A stretch of DNA of 64,000 nt from Liquidambar formosana. Its lineage: Eukaryota; Streptophyta; Magnoliopsida; Saxifragales; Altingiaceae. The position numbers were made by a program, and so were the translations under genes. The notes below the pieces were generated by a model that had not been told where the DNA came from, did no database searches, and saw only the letters and a list, made by a program, of their open reading frames with translations. The stretch lies in contig JBBPBK010000048.1 of the NCBI GenBank assembly GCA_039720395.1, forward strand, positions 1,061,501 through 1,125,500. Reading direction: 5' to 3'. Positions 1-13,379 of this stretch are shown here, piece by piece. The number at the start of each line of letters is the position of its first letter. Position 1 is the stretch's first letter.

Positions 1-1459
1 CAATAATTGTGTTGTAGAGGCACTGTTGGATCCTCCAACTCTGGCTACTCAAACTATTGAAAACATGTGATTCTTCAGCTAATGATGAAATCAAATCAGT
101 TTTTGTACACGACAATAAACCCTAGATTCAATTTTGAATTTTATATGTAATATTGCATTTCCTGTGTGTATTTCATTGCAAGTTCTACTGTCCAAAAAGG
201 CAGGAGCCTTCACAACTGACTTTGATGAGATGGGCAATAGAATGATTTGCAAGCTGAGTGTTTAGGGCACGTATCCCCTAAAGTTAAATTTATGTTAAGA
301 GTTGCAAATGTAAATATATCAAACACTTCAGGACTATTTAAACTTTCAATAGGCAAAGGCATTTGGGCCTAATGGCACATCTCCTTCCTTTAAGGAAAGG
401 TCCTGATTTCAAGTCTTTAAGTTTAGATATATGATTTATTGATGTTCTTTTTGCTACCCAAAAAAAAATTAAAAATCTGTGAATTTTTTTTAAAGATCCC
501 TATAATTAATGCAGGAATAAATCTAGGGGAATTATATTAAAGAAGTAGGTACATTTTAAAAATTACTCCCCCCACCTCAAAAAAAATACAAAAAAACAAA
601 CAAACAAACAAATTAGGTACGTTTTTAAAGAATAACTTCTACAGTGATGACCACAAAAAATATAGGGTGCATGCGTCTTTGTAGGATAGAGGGAGTAAAT
701 AATCTATTGATCAAGAAGCCATATTAATTACCAAAAAAGAAAAAAAAAGTTGAATTATCATCATTAGCAGTAAATAGAACTCATTTTTACTAGCATTTGG
801 TCACTTTTACAACCACCAGCTCACCAACTGGCAACATAGGTAGTATTGAATAAATTAAAATTTTGTAACTCACATCAGACTAGATTTTGTATTGTTACTC
901 AAATAGAGTTGGGGGATGCCATGAAAGAGCATTTGACAAACTTCTAATTACAAAAAATAAAATATAAAAAAACCAAGCATTTTTTAAGCAGGAAAAGTCA
1001 ATAGGGCCAATCAAAGTCTAAAAGTTAAGGTAACGCAAAAAATAAATAAATAAACTAATGAATATGATCTCAACTTCTTAATGGTGGTAATTATGTATAA
1101 TCTTGCCTCGAATTGCTTCCATTTCAGTTCTTCAGATATAGTTTAGAGGTCACGTAAACAATAGATTACAAAACCTGCTCACTTAACACTGCCCACAACC
1201 AAAAGATGTAACGATTCTGACAAACTTGGATCTCATATATTTTAACAACGTACAGCAAACACAATTTAAGATAAATATAATAATTAAACAAAGATCCAGC
1301 ATCCCATACAAGTTGTACAACAAAATAACTTTAAAAAAAAAAAAAACCACTGAACATATAAACAACATATCTAAGCAGGCTGCAAGCAAATCCAATCTTT
1401 CACAAGCATGTCCCACAATGTCACCTATAATACAAAGAATCTTTTCACATGCGTTCATC
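1..1459. other. intergenic / 3' flank of the DRP1 gene
   Basis: AT-rich sequence with many A and T runs (for example near 585-610 and 1331-1346). The part next to position 1459 must hold the 3' UTR of the minus-strand DRP1 gene. Short open frames at 1183-1857 on either strand overlap the last DRP1 exon or low-complexity DNA and are not genes. I see no other feature. Confidence 0.6.
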
Positions 1460-4400
1460 TCATCTGACCCAAGAGACCGAGTCAATCTCATCCCTTGCAG
1501 ACTTGTACAACTCCAGCCTCTTGGCACACTGCAGTCTCCTTTCCATCAATGCAGGGTCTTCATCCAGCAGTTGTGCAAGCTGCTTGCCCTACAGCAGACA
1601 TGACAAAAATCAATCACCAAGACCAGCTATTATTATTATTACTATTTTTATTTGCTTATTTAATTATAATCATTATTTCTTTTCTTTTTTTTCTTTTTTT
1701 TTGGGGGGGGGGGGAACAATTTGGCCACAACCTAATTGTTTTCTCATTAGGAGATCATCAACTTACCAAGAGAAAGAACACTCCCACTATGGATTCCCAC
1801 GCCTTGACCATTAGGACAAGTATTGAGCATATCAAACAGATTGGATCCTTGACATAACTCTGTTTAGCAGATTTTGATACAATAAAAATACAAAGGATTT
1901 TGGAGCTATCAAGTTTAGATCTCAGATGTTGGGAAAATATATATATTTATACCCGTATAGACAACATCCAAACAGATTCGTATTGTTTTAGATTAAGGTA
2001 CCTATATTTGATTCCAGATTATCAGATCTATGAATTCTTGTATATATAGGGTATTGTATCATAAATGTACCAAAGTTTGTCTTCAGATTGGAATATGATG
2101 ACAATCCAATCCACAGAGAGAGAGAGAGAAAGAGAGAGAAAGCGATACCTCCTTTTTGCCCACTTGTGTGTAGAAGTGATCAAGCAAAGACCGCTTAGCC
2201 TCCCTAACTTGACAATAAACTACAGCCTTCGGAATGGAATTCTTCAGTGTCTCAGACACCATACCAACATAAGAGAAAACATTGGACCCTATCCTTCTAA
2301 AATGCCCCTCAGCGTATCGGTCTGCAGTGGAGGCAGCTGGATTTCCTCCCTTCTCCATTTCCTGGGGAAGCTTTCTGAAGAAATCCACAGTCAGGTATGA
2401 GGATTCCATGTCCACCAATCGCAAAGTTGTCTTCTTACTGTCTTCACGAAACCTCTCCAATGCTTCATTGGCAGCAGCTGCTATTTCAGCTTGAAGAGTT
2501 GGAAAACGCTTCAACTCCTGTTCCACTCCAAAACATCAAAATTACATCCTTCCCTTCTTACTAGATCCTTGCCACTGGCAAAATAAATAAATTTCCAGAT
2601 TTCAGACCTGAGTTTCTCCAATTGACTTTCTCACAAGCTCCTTCAAAATGAAGTGGACCTGCAATACCCATTATAGATCATCAACTACAGGTAGAGTCAA
2701 TTGAAGGAGTTTGAAAAGCTCATGGAATGAAAGATTCAATTTTATTATTATCATAACATTGGAAACAAATCTGTGTATACGTAGCTTTTAATTTGACCAT
2801 ATTTTTATTACTCCACAAAATAATCAAATTTAATATCCTAAATAATTCATTTTATGACATTTCTGTGTTGAATTTATTTGTTTTCTACAGACTCCATTCC
2901 TATTATATAGAATGGATTTGTGCTTCAAATGGCACAGGAATTAAAGTAAAAAGATTTCATTTCATAATCATTCCCAAATGTCCTTAAGTCTTCCAGATTA
3001 ATTTTCTTTCCTCATACTTAATGGCTCAGAAGGAATCCATTGCCCCAATACTGCACTCCATAAGCCTCCCAGTAAGAAGACATCCTTAAGCAAAGTAGAT
3101 CAGAAACACACCCAGCAATTAATCACCAGAAATTATCGTGATGGCAACAACAAATAAAATTGCAGAATGGTAAAAAACAAGAACACTTACAGCATCTACT
3201 GAAGCTTCAGCTGGGCCTCTGAAATAATTAAGCGCACCCTCAATGAGGCGTCGATAACCTTGTTCAGGTGCAATCAGATGAGGTTGGTACCCATCTGCCT
3301 CTGAAATCACTTTCCTTACATTCTGCAGCGAAAGATGACGATCAAATGGAAGCTTCCTCAAAGCAGCAGGGAGCTGGTGGTCAAAAACTCCATAAACCCG
3401 AGCACCGCCCGATCGCCTAGGATTAAGAGAAGTAATATGAGCAGGAAAGAAACAAGTGTAGTACACATTATTCATATCAAATTCTGCACTTGTAGCAGAT
3501 ACAAGCAGCTACAACTGAGACTAATAGAGCTAGGATATAAAAGCTTCTCTTTAGTTGACATGTAATGAAGCAAATATGGGCAAGATAGAAAACTGCTTCT
3601 GGTTGTAAATTGATGGGGTTTTATGAGAATCATCTATCCAAAAACTGGTCAAGTTATATAGTTTTCACTTTTCAGAAGACCAACAAAATATAAAAACCAC
3701 GAGATTCAAATAAACTAGAACTCTTTTGATCAGGTCTAAATTTGTTTAATCAAACATGAAATTGGTTAGGACTCTATGTTCATCAAGTTGCAAAGTACAA
3801 TTTGAGATGAAACACAAAATGCATCTAATCTTTGGAAAAATATATTAAATTTTACCCTCCATCCAGATGCTCCTTGAATATCCGGTCAAATGCACGGCAC
3901 AACTCTAAGATAGTATATAACTGGGCCTAAGACACACAAGCAAAACAATTCCAATTAAAATCTTAATTAAAACTTGAAAAGTATATCCCAATATGAATTT
4001 AAAAAGCAAATACAAGCTTTTTACCCCTGCATCAATGGCAACTGGTCTGCCAAGGTGGTCCAACTCTGATTCAAGTTCGTCAATGCTTTTGTTAATCAAA
4101 GATGCGATGCTGGGTATGCGAGCCTTAATTACAGACTCTAAATGCTGAAACCAAATTTACAATTAAAAGTAACCATCCATTCTATACAGAATCACCCCCC
4201 AAAACAAATGTCACCATGTTAAAAATGCAAATTAGTAGGACAAACTATAACTTTGAGAGTGTACTTTGCTTACCAAAAAAGGGGGAAAATACCTTTGAGA
4301 GAAGTTTTGCAAGATATTCTGAACCCATTTTGCTGGATAAGTGTCCATAGTCAGGACTGGTGGCAAAGAATTCACGCTCCCTTCTCCGTGCAGCAATCAT

Positions 4401-7400
4401 GTCAACATTTTTATTGATCTCAGCCTGTGAGCGGTTCACAATTCCAACCCAAGGATGTTGCAGTCGATAAGATCTTCCTTCAAGAACCTTCCATAAAAAA
4501 CGAGAGAATAATATACTGAAAAAACGAGTGGGAGTCAAAATATTCTTAATTAAAGTGTCAATTTGGTTGCTTAGTAATGTAACGCTTACTCAGAATTCAT
4601 AAAAAGGTAAAAACAAATGCACAATTTAAAAAAATAATAATAATAGAAAAGGGAGATGCATCAAAGTCTAAGGAAAATAATACATTTACATATGCATTCT
4701 CTAACACTTTGCAATCAAATTCCTTTTAGGGGGAATTACAGATTGGTCCGGCTATGGGTAAATAATTACAGTTCAATACAAATGACTACTAACTGCAATT
4801 AAATGAAATTGATACTAAAAAAATCACTGAATAACACATAAACGATCAAAAAAGGTTGTGGGGGCAAATAATCAATTAATCATCCTCTAAGTTAATTCCA
4901 AGAAGAAAATGATGTACATATGACACTTTTAGGCACCCCCATGGAAATGAAAGTTCTATTATGTTTTATCATATGAATCAATGATTTAAAAGATGCCCCC
5001 AGAGCACACCTAAGACTTGCGGTTGCCCCAAGGAAAGGTGGGTAAAAAATGTCCAAAGGCTTAAAAAATAAAATAAAATTAAATAAATAGATAAAAGGGA
5101 AGACTCCTTCGGGGTGTGTGCCTTTTGCTTGGTGCACATGCCTTGAGCTATACACCTCACAGAACCAAATTGTAACTCTTGAGAGGGACAACTCTTTTCA
5201 TTTGGTAAAGTTATTACGGTCAATTTAAAGACTGATTGTTTGAGTAAAAACCTAAGTTAAGACAAAGTTAGGCCTAGATTTATTATGTTTAAAATGTTTT
5301 AAAATAGCTTACTTTTTTTAAAGTTTTATTTCTTATGTATTTTTTCCTATTTCTATATATTTTGAATATAAAAATAAAAAATTTAAAAGATTTACGCCTC
5401 GCCTCACGAGACGAAAAGCACACTGCCTTATGCCTTCCCTTCTGAAAGCATTAATACAAACAAGTCCAATTAATTAATCTGAGTATCCAAAGTTGAATTT
5501 ATTTTCATTGTGCAAAGAGAACCATTTAAAGTCAAATTTCTTTTCATTGCACAAAGAGAATAAAACTAGGATTTCATGGAATAACAACATTCCAATTTGT
5601 TATTATTGAGGGATCCATTTTCTATAGTGGCACCATTCCATGGCATGAAGAAATGCTATAGAAAACAAAATCAAATCACATAGGATGAGTGGACAACTAA
5701 GTGAGCTCTTAATTATCCCACAAGTACACAATTATAAGAATGGTGCACGTAAGCACTTCCACAAACACATAAAAGCACTTATGTCTAGAATTACGTATGG
5801 TTGAAAGCAATAAATTGAAGAAAAACAGTACATAAAGTGTCACTAAGTGTGCTCTTTATTCTATAAAAATGCAATGCCAAAAATCATCAGTCATGCCCCA
5901 TCTTGTTAGTGGGTAAAATGCATTAAAAGGAATAAACTAGACCCTCCCTGAATGTTCCCATTTCCAACGCATTAATAATTGAGAAAGCTTACATCCAATG
6001 CATTTGTTCCCTTATCCATCAAATCAAGCTTTGTCAACACTCCAAATGTCCTTTCACCTGGGAATCAAACATATAGCTAGTAGCCTAGTATAATAAAGAA
6101 AGAGAAAACAGTGTAGTGATGACAACAACTACATACAGATGCCAAACTGAGCCATAAGAAACAATTTGCAGAAAGTATACCTGTAGGATCAACTTCTCTA
6201 GAGATCTTGATAGCATCAGATGTTGCTATATCTTGATTAGCTGGAGATATGGCCAGGATGACGGAGTTTGGCTACAATCCAAAAATCATGTACTCATTTA
6301 TTAAAATAAAGAATTGAAAAAACAGCATGATAGAAAATTAAGCTAAAATTGCCAAATATATATCTCGGCCTCCTACAAATTGCTGATCAAATCAACGACT
6401 TGAGGCATAAGCCTGATGTGAGGAAATTTGGTTAACAAAGACAAGCAACACAAATCTTAAAACAGTGAGGCATACTACTCGGAGTACTCGCAATCATTTA
6501 ATGGGACAGCATCCAGTAGTAAATGAAGCTCCTAATCTACTTTCAAATCAACAACAGATTGCATCAGGTTACAAACTTTCAAATCTCACTGTCTACCACT
6601 CAACCAGAACCTCTGAAAATTGGAAAGGGTCTGGTTTGAGAGACGTTAACTTTCCATACATTTTTATGCACAATAATACTTGAATCCAATCTTACAAATT
6701 TGAAACACACAAGAATACTCCTGACTATATTTCTCCCCCACTTCCTAGCTTGCATTTTCATTGATTTGGAGGTTTCTATCCATTGTGTTATAACAAGGAA
6801 AAATGCTTCATTAAAAAAGAAAGTATTATAATTAGGAAAAATGCTTCTTTAAAATAAAAATAAAAAATGTTCTAATTAGGAAAAATGGAGTAGATATGAA
6901 ACCATGGACATAGCAAAGAAATTACTCTTAAGGAAGATTACAGATACACAATAATTGCACCATTGATTATATAATTTTCTGACTTTGCCACATTTAATTC
7001 ATATCAATGTACAGAATATACATAAAATCATGAGTTGTGAATTCGATAATTTAAAATGCTACCCATGATATAGTGTATTTTATATAACAATTGCACACAA
7101 GTATTTTGCCATTACCTTCTCAATGTAAGAGCGGACCATGTTTTCAATGTCTTGAACAATGCTTTCTGGCTGTCCCTCTGTCAAAAACAACAATCTCTTC
7201 ACATTCACAACTTCAAAAATTAAAAACTGAGACTTGTAATATGTGTAGGTAAAGTTTATGAACCAAAAAAGGAGGGCAAAAAAGAATACCTACAGCCACC
7301 TTTGTTAGACCAGGTAAATCAATCATTGTTAAGTTAACAACTGCCAACAGAAATAAGTTGTGAAATGCTGTCAGATAAAACAAATAACGGATGCAGCACA

Positions 7401-10120
7401 ATAACAACAACTTATATTTTGAGGAACATGACTGACAACAAACTTTATGCAAGAACCAAAGAATAGCCAAGCCAAAAGGATTAAATTTACACATGAGCCA
7501 ATATAAAAAATAAAAGATCATACAATCAAATGAAACAAAAATAATCAACACAATAATAAAATAAAACCATATGTATACATATATGTGTGTGTGTGTAGAT
7601 ATATATATTAATGCACTTGAATTGCTAAGACAAGACTAATGACAATGGACCAACCATGAAGTGCAAGGCCATTTGAACCGCATAGACATCTTAGAACACT
7701 ATTAATTTAAAATCTAGGATTCTGTCGCCTTGTGAGTTGCTTCAGTATTCAACTTTAAGTAAAAGATGGTTACCCAGATCAAAATTATGGTCAAAAGTGT
7801 CTCTATGATATTATTAAGAAGCATGAAAAAGGATTATAATAACATACCATTTGGGGAGTAGATACTAAGATGGATAGGAACTGGGGAAATCTGTTTTGAC
7901 CTCCCTGTAATTCTATCAGTTTCATCCTGAATTTCCTTTCGAACCATAGCTGCATAAGAAAATTATACAAAGAATCAATTCCAACAGCATTTGTAATTCC
8001 AAAATGTAACAAGAGGAAAATATAAAGTCACGTTGCTGTAGCATGGCAAAGATAACCAGCTATGGAAGAGCACAATATCTTCTTACTTCAACACTGACAA
8101 CTGAAAAGCTACAAGATAAGGCATGCTAAAATTTCGAGAAGATACACCAAAAATAGACTTAGCGATACAGAGCAATAAGAAGGTATCAAGTGAAACGTTA
8201 ATTTCAAAAGAAAAAGGAGAACAACATTGTACGTTAACTGTGAACACCTGTCGTACTGAACCACAATGTATAGGCTGGTTTAGTAACCAGTGGATCATGA
8301 AACCAGACCATTAGGAGAGGTGAGCTGCTCATCTTACTAAATTGATTTATATTCTTCTTCAATAAGAATAATATAACAAATAATGAAAAAGGAACATAGA
8401 AAAAAGATACAGGTTTTTGAACCAATATGCACACATACATTAATACATAAGTAGAGTCATGTCTATATATGCGTCAGTCACTTTGTATAGAAGTAGAGGC
8501 AAAGAGGACTTGGAGTATCGAACAGAAAATGCTTAGCATTTGTAAGTATTTGGCAGAATGGAAGTTATAATATGACAGTGGAGGGGTTATATTACCCCTC
8601 CAAGAGAGAGGGGAGGGACTTTATTTTAGCATAATGGTAATCCTTTTGTGAAAAATTGGGAAGGTGAGGCATTTTCAAACTTGATCAAACAAAATCATGG
8701 ACATGCTCAAGCGATATTGGGCATATATGATAAGGTAGGATTCTAAATGACATCCAAATGTCGCTCAAAGCTATGCTCATGTTGGTATCTCAGATGTCCC
8801 AAACTAGTAAACCAGTGCATAATCAACTACATCATATATATGGCCAACATTCATTGATCCAGTACTGATCACATGGCCCATTTCGATGACCTTGAGTATA
8901 AATTTAGAGTACGATCACAAATGCAACAGTTTGAACCATGCACTAAATGACCTTGCCATTGGTATATCATCATTTACTTCAATTTCAAATGTACAATTGT
9001 TTATAAATGACCCTTTCTAACTCCTTTACCATGTGTAAAAAAAAATTAAATTAAATTAAATTAAATTAAATTAAATAAAACATTAAACTATATGAAGCTT
9101 TGGTACCATTTAATTCATGGTGAATTATAATTAATGTAGTAATTCATATTGACCAAACTATTAGTGAAAGCAGTCCTCTAATTAAATAAGTAATCAAAAA
9201 TACCCATGACATAAAACGTGATTGCAACAAAAAGGTGACATTCATCATTGAGACATCATTGATCACGATTCACAAACAGATCCAAAAAAATGATATGATC
9301 AAAATATAAAACACTAAAACCATAACCCAATTTAATCTGAAGAAGCAGCATACAAAAGTCGGTGAATTTTTTCTTTGGCAAGTGAAGAAACTCAGCATAA
9401 TCCTGTTGTCCCTGTTCTGTCTTGTGCAGCTGCAATACCAAAGGCCTCCTAGTCACAATGCCTGCAAGTACCACAGTCTCATAAGAAATAAATAAAAAGA
9501 CATAAAGCTCTGTTTGGTTGCCAAAAAACCAAGGAGAGAATAAAAGGAAATGAATTTCTCGGTATTCTGGCTCTTATAAAAACTAAATGCTTGACTTATC
9601 AAAACCAATTCAACTCAACTCAAGAAAGCCTTCATCCCAATTCCCAACTACATGAGGTCGGCTACATGAATCTTTTTACAGAATTAAATTCTATCAAGGG
9701 CCGTGTCCTCTAATAAATTCTTAACACACTCATATAAACCAATTAATTTGACAAAATATAGAATAATTGAATTTTTTATTTTCGTTTTTCCAATAACCAA
9801 AACATCATGAAACACATTTTTCAAATTTCATTTTTCTCTTCCTCTGATTATCAGTGACCAACTGAAGAAACGAACGGAAAGCTCTAATCGGTTGTTGAGA
9901 AAATTTGGGAAAATAAAAGAAATTAAGATTATTTATAACCCGACAGTACAAAAACCTCTCCAATTAAGCCCACTGTAATTATTACGCTTGGTTCAGCTTA
10001 GTTGTGCTTTTCGTTTTTTCTGAAAGAAAAATAAAATACAGAAATCATAATGAGTCAAAATTTTCTAACATGTCCTCCATTTTCTCAGCAAGTATAAATC
10101 AATAACCCCCACCCACCCCC

Positions 10121-10151
<31 letters not shown>

Positions 10152-10316
10152 AAGAAAAAGAAAAAGAAAAGACATAAACAAATACATCAGAACATGAGAA
10201 ACCCAACCTGATCCCCTGGGAAGAAAATCGCGTCCAACTATGCTCTCCAAAACCGACGATTTTCCGGAACTCTACACTCACAAAATAACACACCAAAATC
10301 AGACCTGCCAAAGAAA

Positions 10317-10359
<43 letters not shown>

Positions 10360-10785
10360 GTGTAAGATTTTTCAGAACCACACCAAAATCAGACCTCACT
10401 CTCACATATACAAATATAGATACACATAGAAAGATAAATATACTGTGAGTGTGTGTATGTACACATATACATAAGTTTCCATTTGAAAGGGAACCTGTTG
10501 CAACCGGCTCAGTCCTAGGTGTGAGCAACTGATGGCCACCAGCCGGAGTGAAATCGTTTCCACCGGCGAAGTAATCAAACGCATACACATATCTACACAC
10601 ATGCATAATTATATATATATATATATATTGAGAGAGAGAGAAACCTGTCCGCCAACAACGACGACAGAAGGAAGAGCTTCCCAAAGAGTAGGCAAAGCAG
10701 CACCATCACCGCCGTAGTCACCGAGAACAGTACACGCCCTCTGTATTCGATTCACCAAACCGATCAAGCTCTCCATAGTCGACAT
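1460..10785 (-). CDS. DRP1E: dynamin-related protein of the DRP1 class (DRP1E-like), 15 exons, 614 aa
   Basis: Large GTPase that pinches or tubulates membranes at the cell plate and during clathrin-mediated endocytosis (family knowledge). Exons read on the minus strand: 10785-10645, 10271-10208, 9461-9354, 7949-7848, 7340-7290, 7177-7116, 6271-6181, 6057-5993, 4487-4293, 4144-4025, 3926-3856, 3416-3191, 2658-2608, 2517-2149, 1588-1460. All introns are GT-AG and the sum is 614 codons plus TGA, the size usual for DRP1. The GTPase P-loop GGQSSGKSS is split by intron 1 after GGQ; DLPG, TKLD and NRSQ follow, then the middle region ([16 protein letters not shown]) and the GED ending DSVSWVR. There is no PH or proline-rich domain, as expected for DRP1 rather than DRP2. 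Start [10 protein letters not shown] is chosen by similarity; an upstream in-frame ATG at 10839 precedes an unconserved stretch. [15 protein letters not shown] and the WVR end favour DRP1E over DRP1A or DRP1C. Confidence 0.95.
4729..4800 (+). repeat. partial MITE copy in DRP1 intron 8
   Basis: The segment starting GGGGGAATTACAG and containing GGCTATGGGTAAATAATTAC matches one arm of the foldback element at 47495-47666. Only one arm is recognisable here. It lies inside the 1.5-kb intron between exons 8 and 9 of DRP1. Confidence 0.55.
9042..9078. repeat. (TTAAA)n microsatellite in DRP1 intron 3
   Basis: About seven pentanucleotide units in a row, in the intron between DRP1 exons 3 and 4. No function is implied. 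Confidence 0.85.
9610..9680 (-). repeat. possible LINE (RTE-type) 3' tail remnant in DRP1 intron 2-3 region
   Basis: On the minus strand the block reads GATTCATGTAGCCGACCTC then AGTTGGGAATTGGGATGAAG. This resembles the 3' end of widespread plant RTE-like LINEs (known pattern, recalled only). It sits in the intron between exons 2 and 3. No coding part is present. Confidence 0.35.
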
Positions 10786-12972
10786 CTCGAAAACCCTAAC
10801 CCTCTCTTTGGCTCTGCAAACCCTATAATTCGAATTCAAAATCCAGAGTAGAACACACGCAGTGAGTGGGACAGCGACGTAATACAGCAGAAAGATATCT
10901 ATCTTGCCGTTTCAGGGTGGCGATTATTATTATTTTATCTTATTTTTTTGTGCTTGGGCCCGGTTTCTGTGATCTGTGGTGGTGGGAGGAAATGTTGGTC
11001 ACTCGGTCGGGTTTTTAGTGCGCCACGTGAGTGCCTTTTTGAAAGTGTAGGTCTATGCGGTTTCAACCTTAATTCAAAAAAGGGGTTTGAAAGTTTTTGA
11101 AAATCATTTTTGGCGCACTCTTGTGTTTCACATGCCAACATGGCAGGATCACTTGCACATAAAATATCGCATTCTCCTTAACGTATGATCAATTTTTTAC
11201 GCAATTTTCTTAAGAGAAAAAATTGTTCCATTAAGACAATTTATAAATTTAACAATTAATGTTATTGTTAATTGTAGTTCGTAAAATTAACGACAGTCAT
11301 GTTAATTAAACTTGATGTTTTTTTATCTAATTTCATGAATCAAAGATAGTGTTAATAAATTTGTAAACTGTTGGGAAGATATTACAATCATTTTTTTATT
11401 CAGGATTATTTTGTGAAAAAATATTAAACATAATGAGGATTTCTTGCAATTTACCTAAAAGTAAAATATTGTATTCTCTATGTGTTCATATCAAGAATTT
11501 AGCACATCGATTGTCATTTTGTCATGTGATTTGATACAAAAAATCTGGCAACTAAAGGTGATGTATTATATCTGACTGATTTTAATTATTGTTTTGTGAG
11601 TCTATTTTTTCTATAGATTTGTTCGTTCAACCTTGTATAGAAAGTAATTTTTAAAAAAATAAAAATAAAAGATTGACTGCGAGGTTATTTATTATACTTA
11701 CACTTATTAATGTTTCTTTATGACACTTGTATTTTGCAAAACCCAAAGTAGGATTAAATATTCTTTTTATAGAGATCATGCATGTTACATTTTGGAAAAT
11801 ACTTGTCTCCACCCAGAGGAGTTCCTTCCCTCTTCCCATTTATGTTTCACCACTTGTCCAAATAAAGAAGGAGAATTGATTGTGTGTATGCATTCACATA
11901 TTTACATAATTGTGAACACATTTTTATAAATTCATATTTGAGTGTTACATTATTATGTTAACATGAATGTGTTAACATAATAATGTGTGTATGCATTCAC
12001 ATATTTACATAATTGTGAACACATTTTTATAAATTCATATTTGAGTGTTACATTATTATGTTAACATGAATGTGTGTCCACATATTTGTATTAGCTTATT
12101 TATTTGTTTGTGATTTTAAATTCAAATTTTTCTAAAATATTTATGACATGTGGCAAAAAATGAATAGAAGTGAGGAGAAACTCCTCCACCTTAGTTCAAT
12201 ATACACCGTGGTCGTTGCATCAGCCGTGCTATCAGATTAGTGCATCTTACGTTTCAAGGTACGATAACGTCTCTTGAATTCTCCGTTTGGTTCCAGAGAA
12301 AGTGAAAAGGAATGTAAAATTAAAAAAAAAGAAAATCACATTCACTCAACTGAACTTATCACGACCATTTGATCCAGTTCGACTCATGTTATGTATTTTT
12401 TAAAAAAATTTAAAGATGATAGAAGATATAAGATTATTATTATTATTTTGGTTTTAATTTCCTCGGTTTTCTCGGGAACCAAACGGAGGGTAAGTGTTTT
12501 ATTGAGTTTATGGAACATGATTTGGTCTCCTCAGCTGTTTGAGAAATGAGATTTATTTATAAATGTTGGGAAATCATTGAAATGCTTGGTGGTGGTGTGA
12601 CCCTTGAATTGTAAAAGCCATAACCATGGATAGAGTTTTGCACTCTTTATGATAACAACTACCATTTCATGTCATTCCTCTGTACTTTTTGAAAACACTG
12701 CATTATTTGTCTGCCATTCATTCCGTAACTGTGATGGTTCATTCCATGTGCTTAATGATTAAAATTAGGCCCCAAGCTGTTATAATGTTGTCTTTGCGAC
12801 TCACCTTCTTATGAAGTTTGCAGTGTCTGGATGCGTGCGTAAAGACCATTGAATTTGAGGGTTTATGCTAGTATTTTTCTTCCAGGTGTCTATGCTTTTT
12901 TTTTTTTTTTTTTTTTTTCGCCTTTTGAAATTTGCTTTGAAGACACCTGTAGAAATTCCAGCTTTCTTGGCT
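10786..12972. other. DRP1 promoter side and intergenic region
   Basis: Positions just above 10785 must hold the 5' UTR and promoter of DRP1; no clear TATA box could be assigned. The remainder is AT-rich. It contains a 91-bp duplication (11881-12074). From about 12400 it also contains sequence recurring as 3' flank of PUP copy 2 (37480-37700) and near 35800-36000, marked by CCTCGGTTTTCTCGGGAACC. No gene was recognised. Confidence 0.5.
11881..12074. repeat. 91-bp direct duplication with a palindromic junction
   Basis: The block beginning TGTGTGTATGCATTCACATA at 11881 recurs at 11984 with no difference I can see, a 103-bp offset. At the junction CATTATTATGTTAACA and TGTTAACATAATAATG form a 16-bp inverted repeat, so the duplication coincides with a hairpin. 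Confidence 0.9.
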
Positions 12973-13379
12973 GGGGGTGCTTCTATGGTACCTACAAAAA
13001 AATTGGGGTACTGTATTCAAAAGTGGTAATTGATCACATTTTTTTGGAAAAAATGTGATCAAGTTACCACAAAATGTGACCCAAGTTATTTGTTACCACC
13101 TATGTTACATGGACTTGGGTATGAGTGTCGGGTGTGGGTATGTGTCTAGGTGTCGGATTCGTTTACTTTCTAAAGATTTTCCACTATTTTGAAGTATCCG
13201 GCAAGAGCACCCACACCCATCTCACATGTGTCCGACACAGGTACGTCACACATTTTGAAGTGTCCATGTAACATAGGTACCACAAATGTGATCAAGTTAC
13301 CACAAAATGTGATCGGTTACCACTTAAGGTATATACCCCAAAATTAGTTTTTTTGGTGGGTACTATAGAATATCCCCCC
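12973..13379. mobile_element. foldback MITE (outer element)
   Basis: The left end reads GGGGGTGCTTCTATGGTACC and the right end on the opposite strand GGGGGGATATTCTATAGTAC. Both arms continue into imperfectly matching sequence including GTGGTAA near GATCACATTTT, and a strong local hairpin lies at 13022-13069. No coding capacity. A second element at 13099-13277 interrupts it. Target duplication not resolved. Confidence 0.6.
13099..13277. mobile_element. small MITE nested in the outer MITE
   Basis: The ends are perfect inverted repeats, CCTATGTTACATGGAC and GTCCATGTAACATAGG. The interior is GT-rich, with GTGTCGGGTGTGG facing CCCACACCCATC and GTGTCCGACAC. This resembles a MITE type common in eudicots whose ends read like 'ATGTTgCACGGAC' (recalled pattern). 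It is inserted in the outer element among repeats of GTGATCAAGTTACCAC. Confidence 0.7.

Noticed and set aside
2083..2526. 147-aa frame starting MEQELKRFP as a separate gene
   Set aside because: It is exon 14 of DRP1 with intron at both ends.
10065..10311. Glycine-rich minus-strand frames
   Set aside because: Produced by a long C run in a DRP1 intron; they also overlap DRP1 exon 2 in its own frame.
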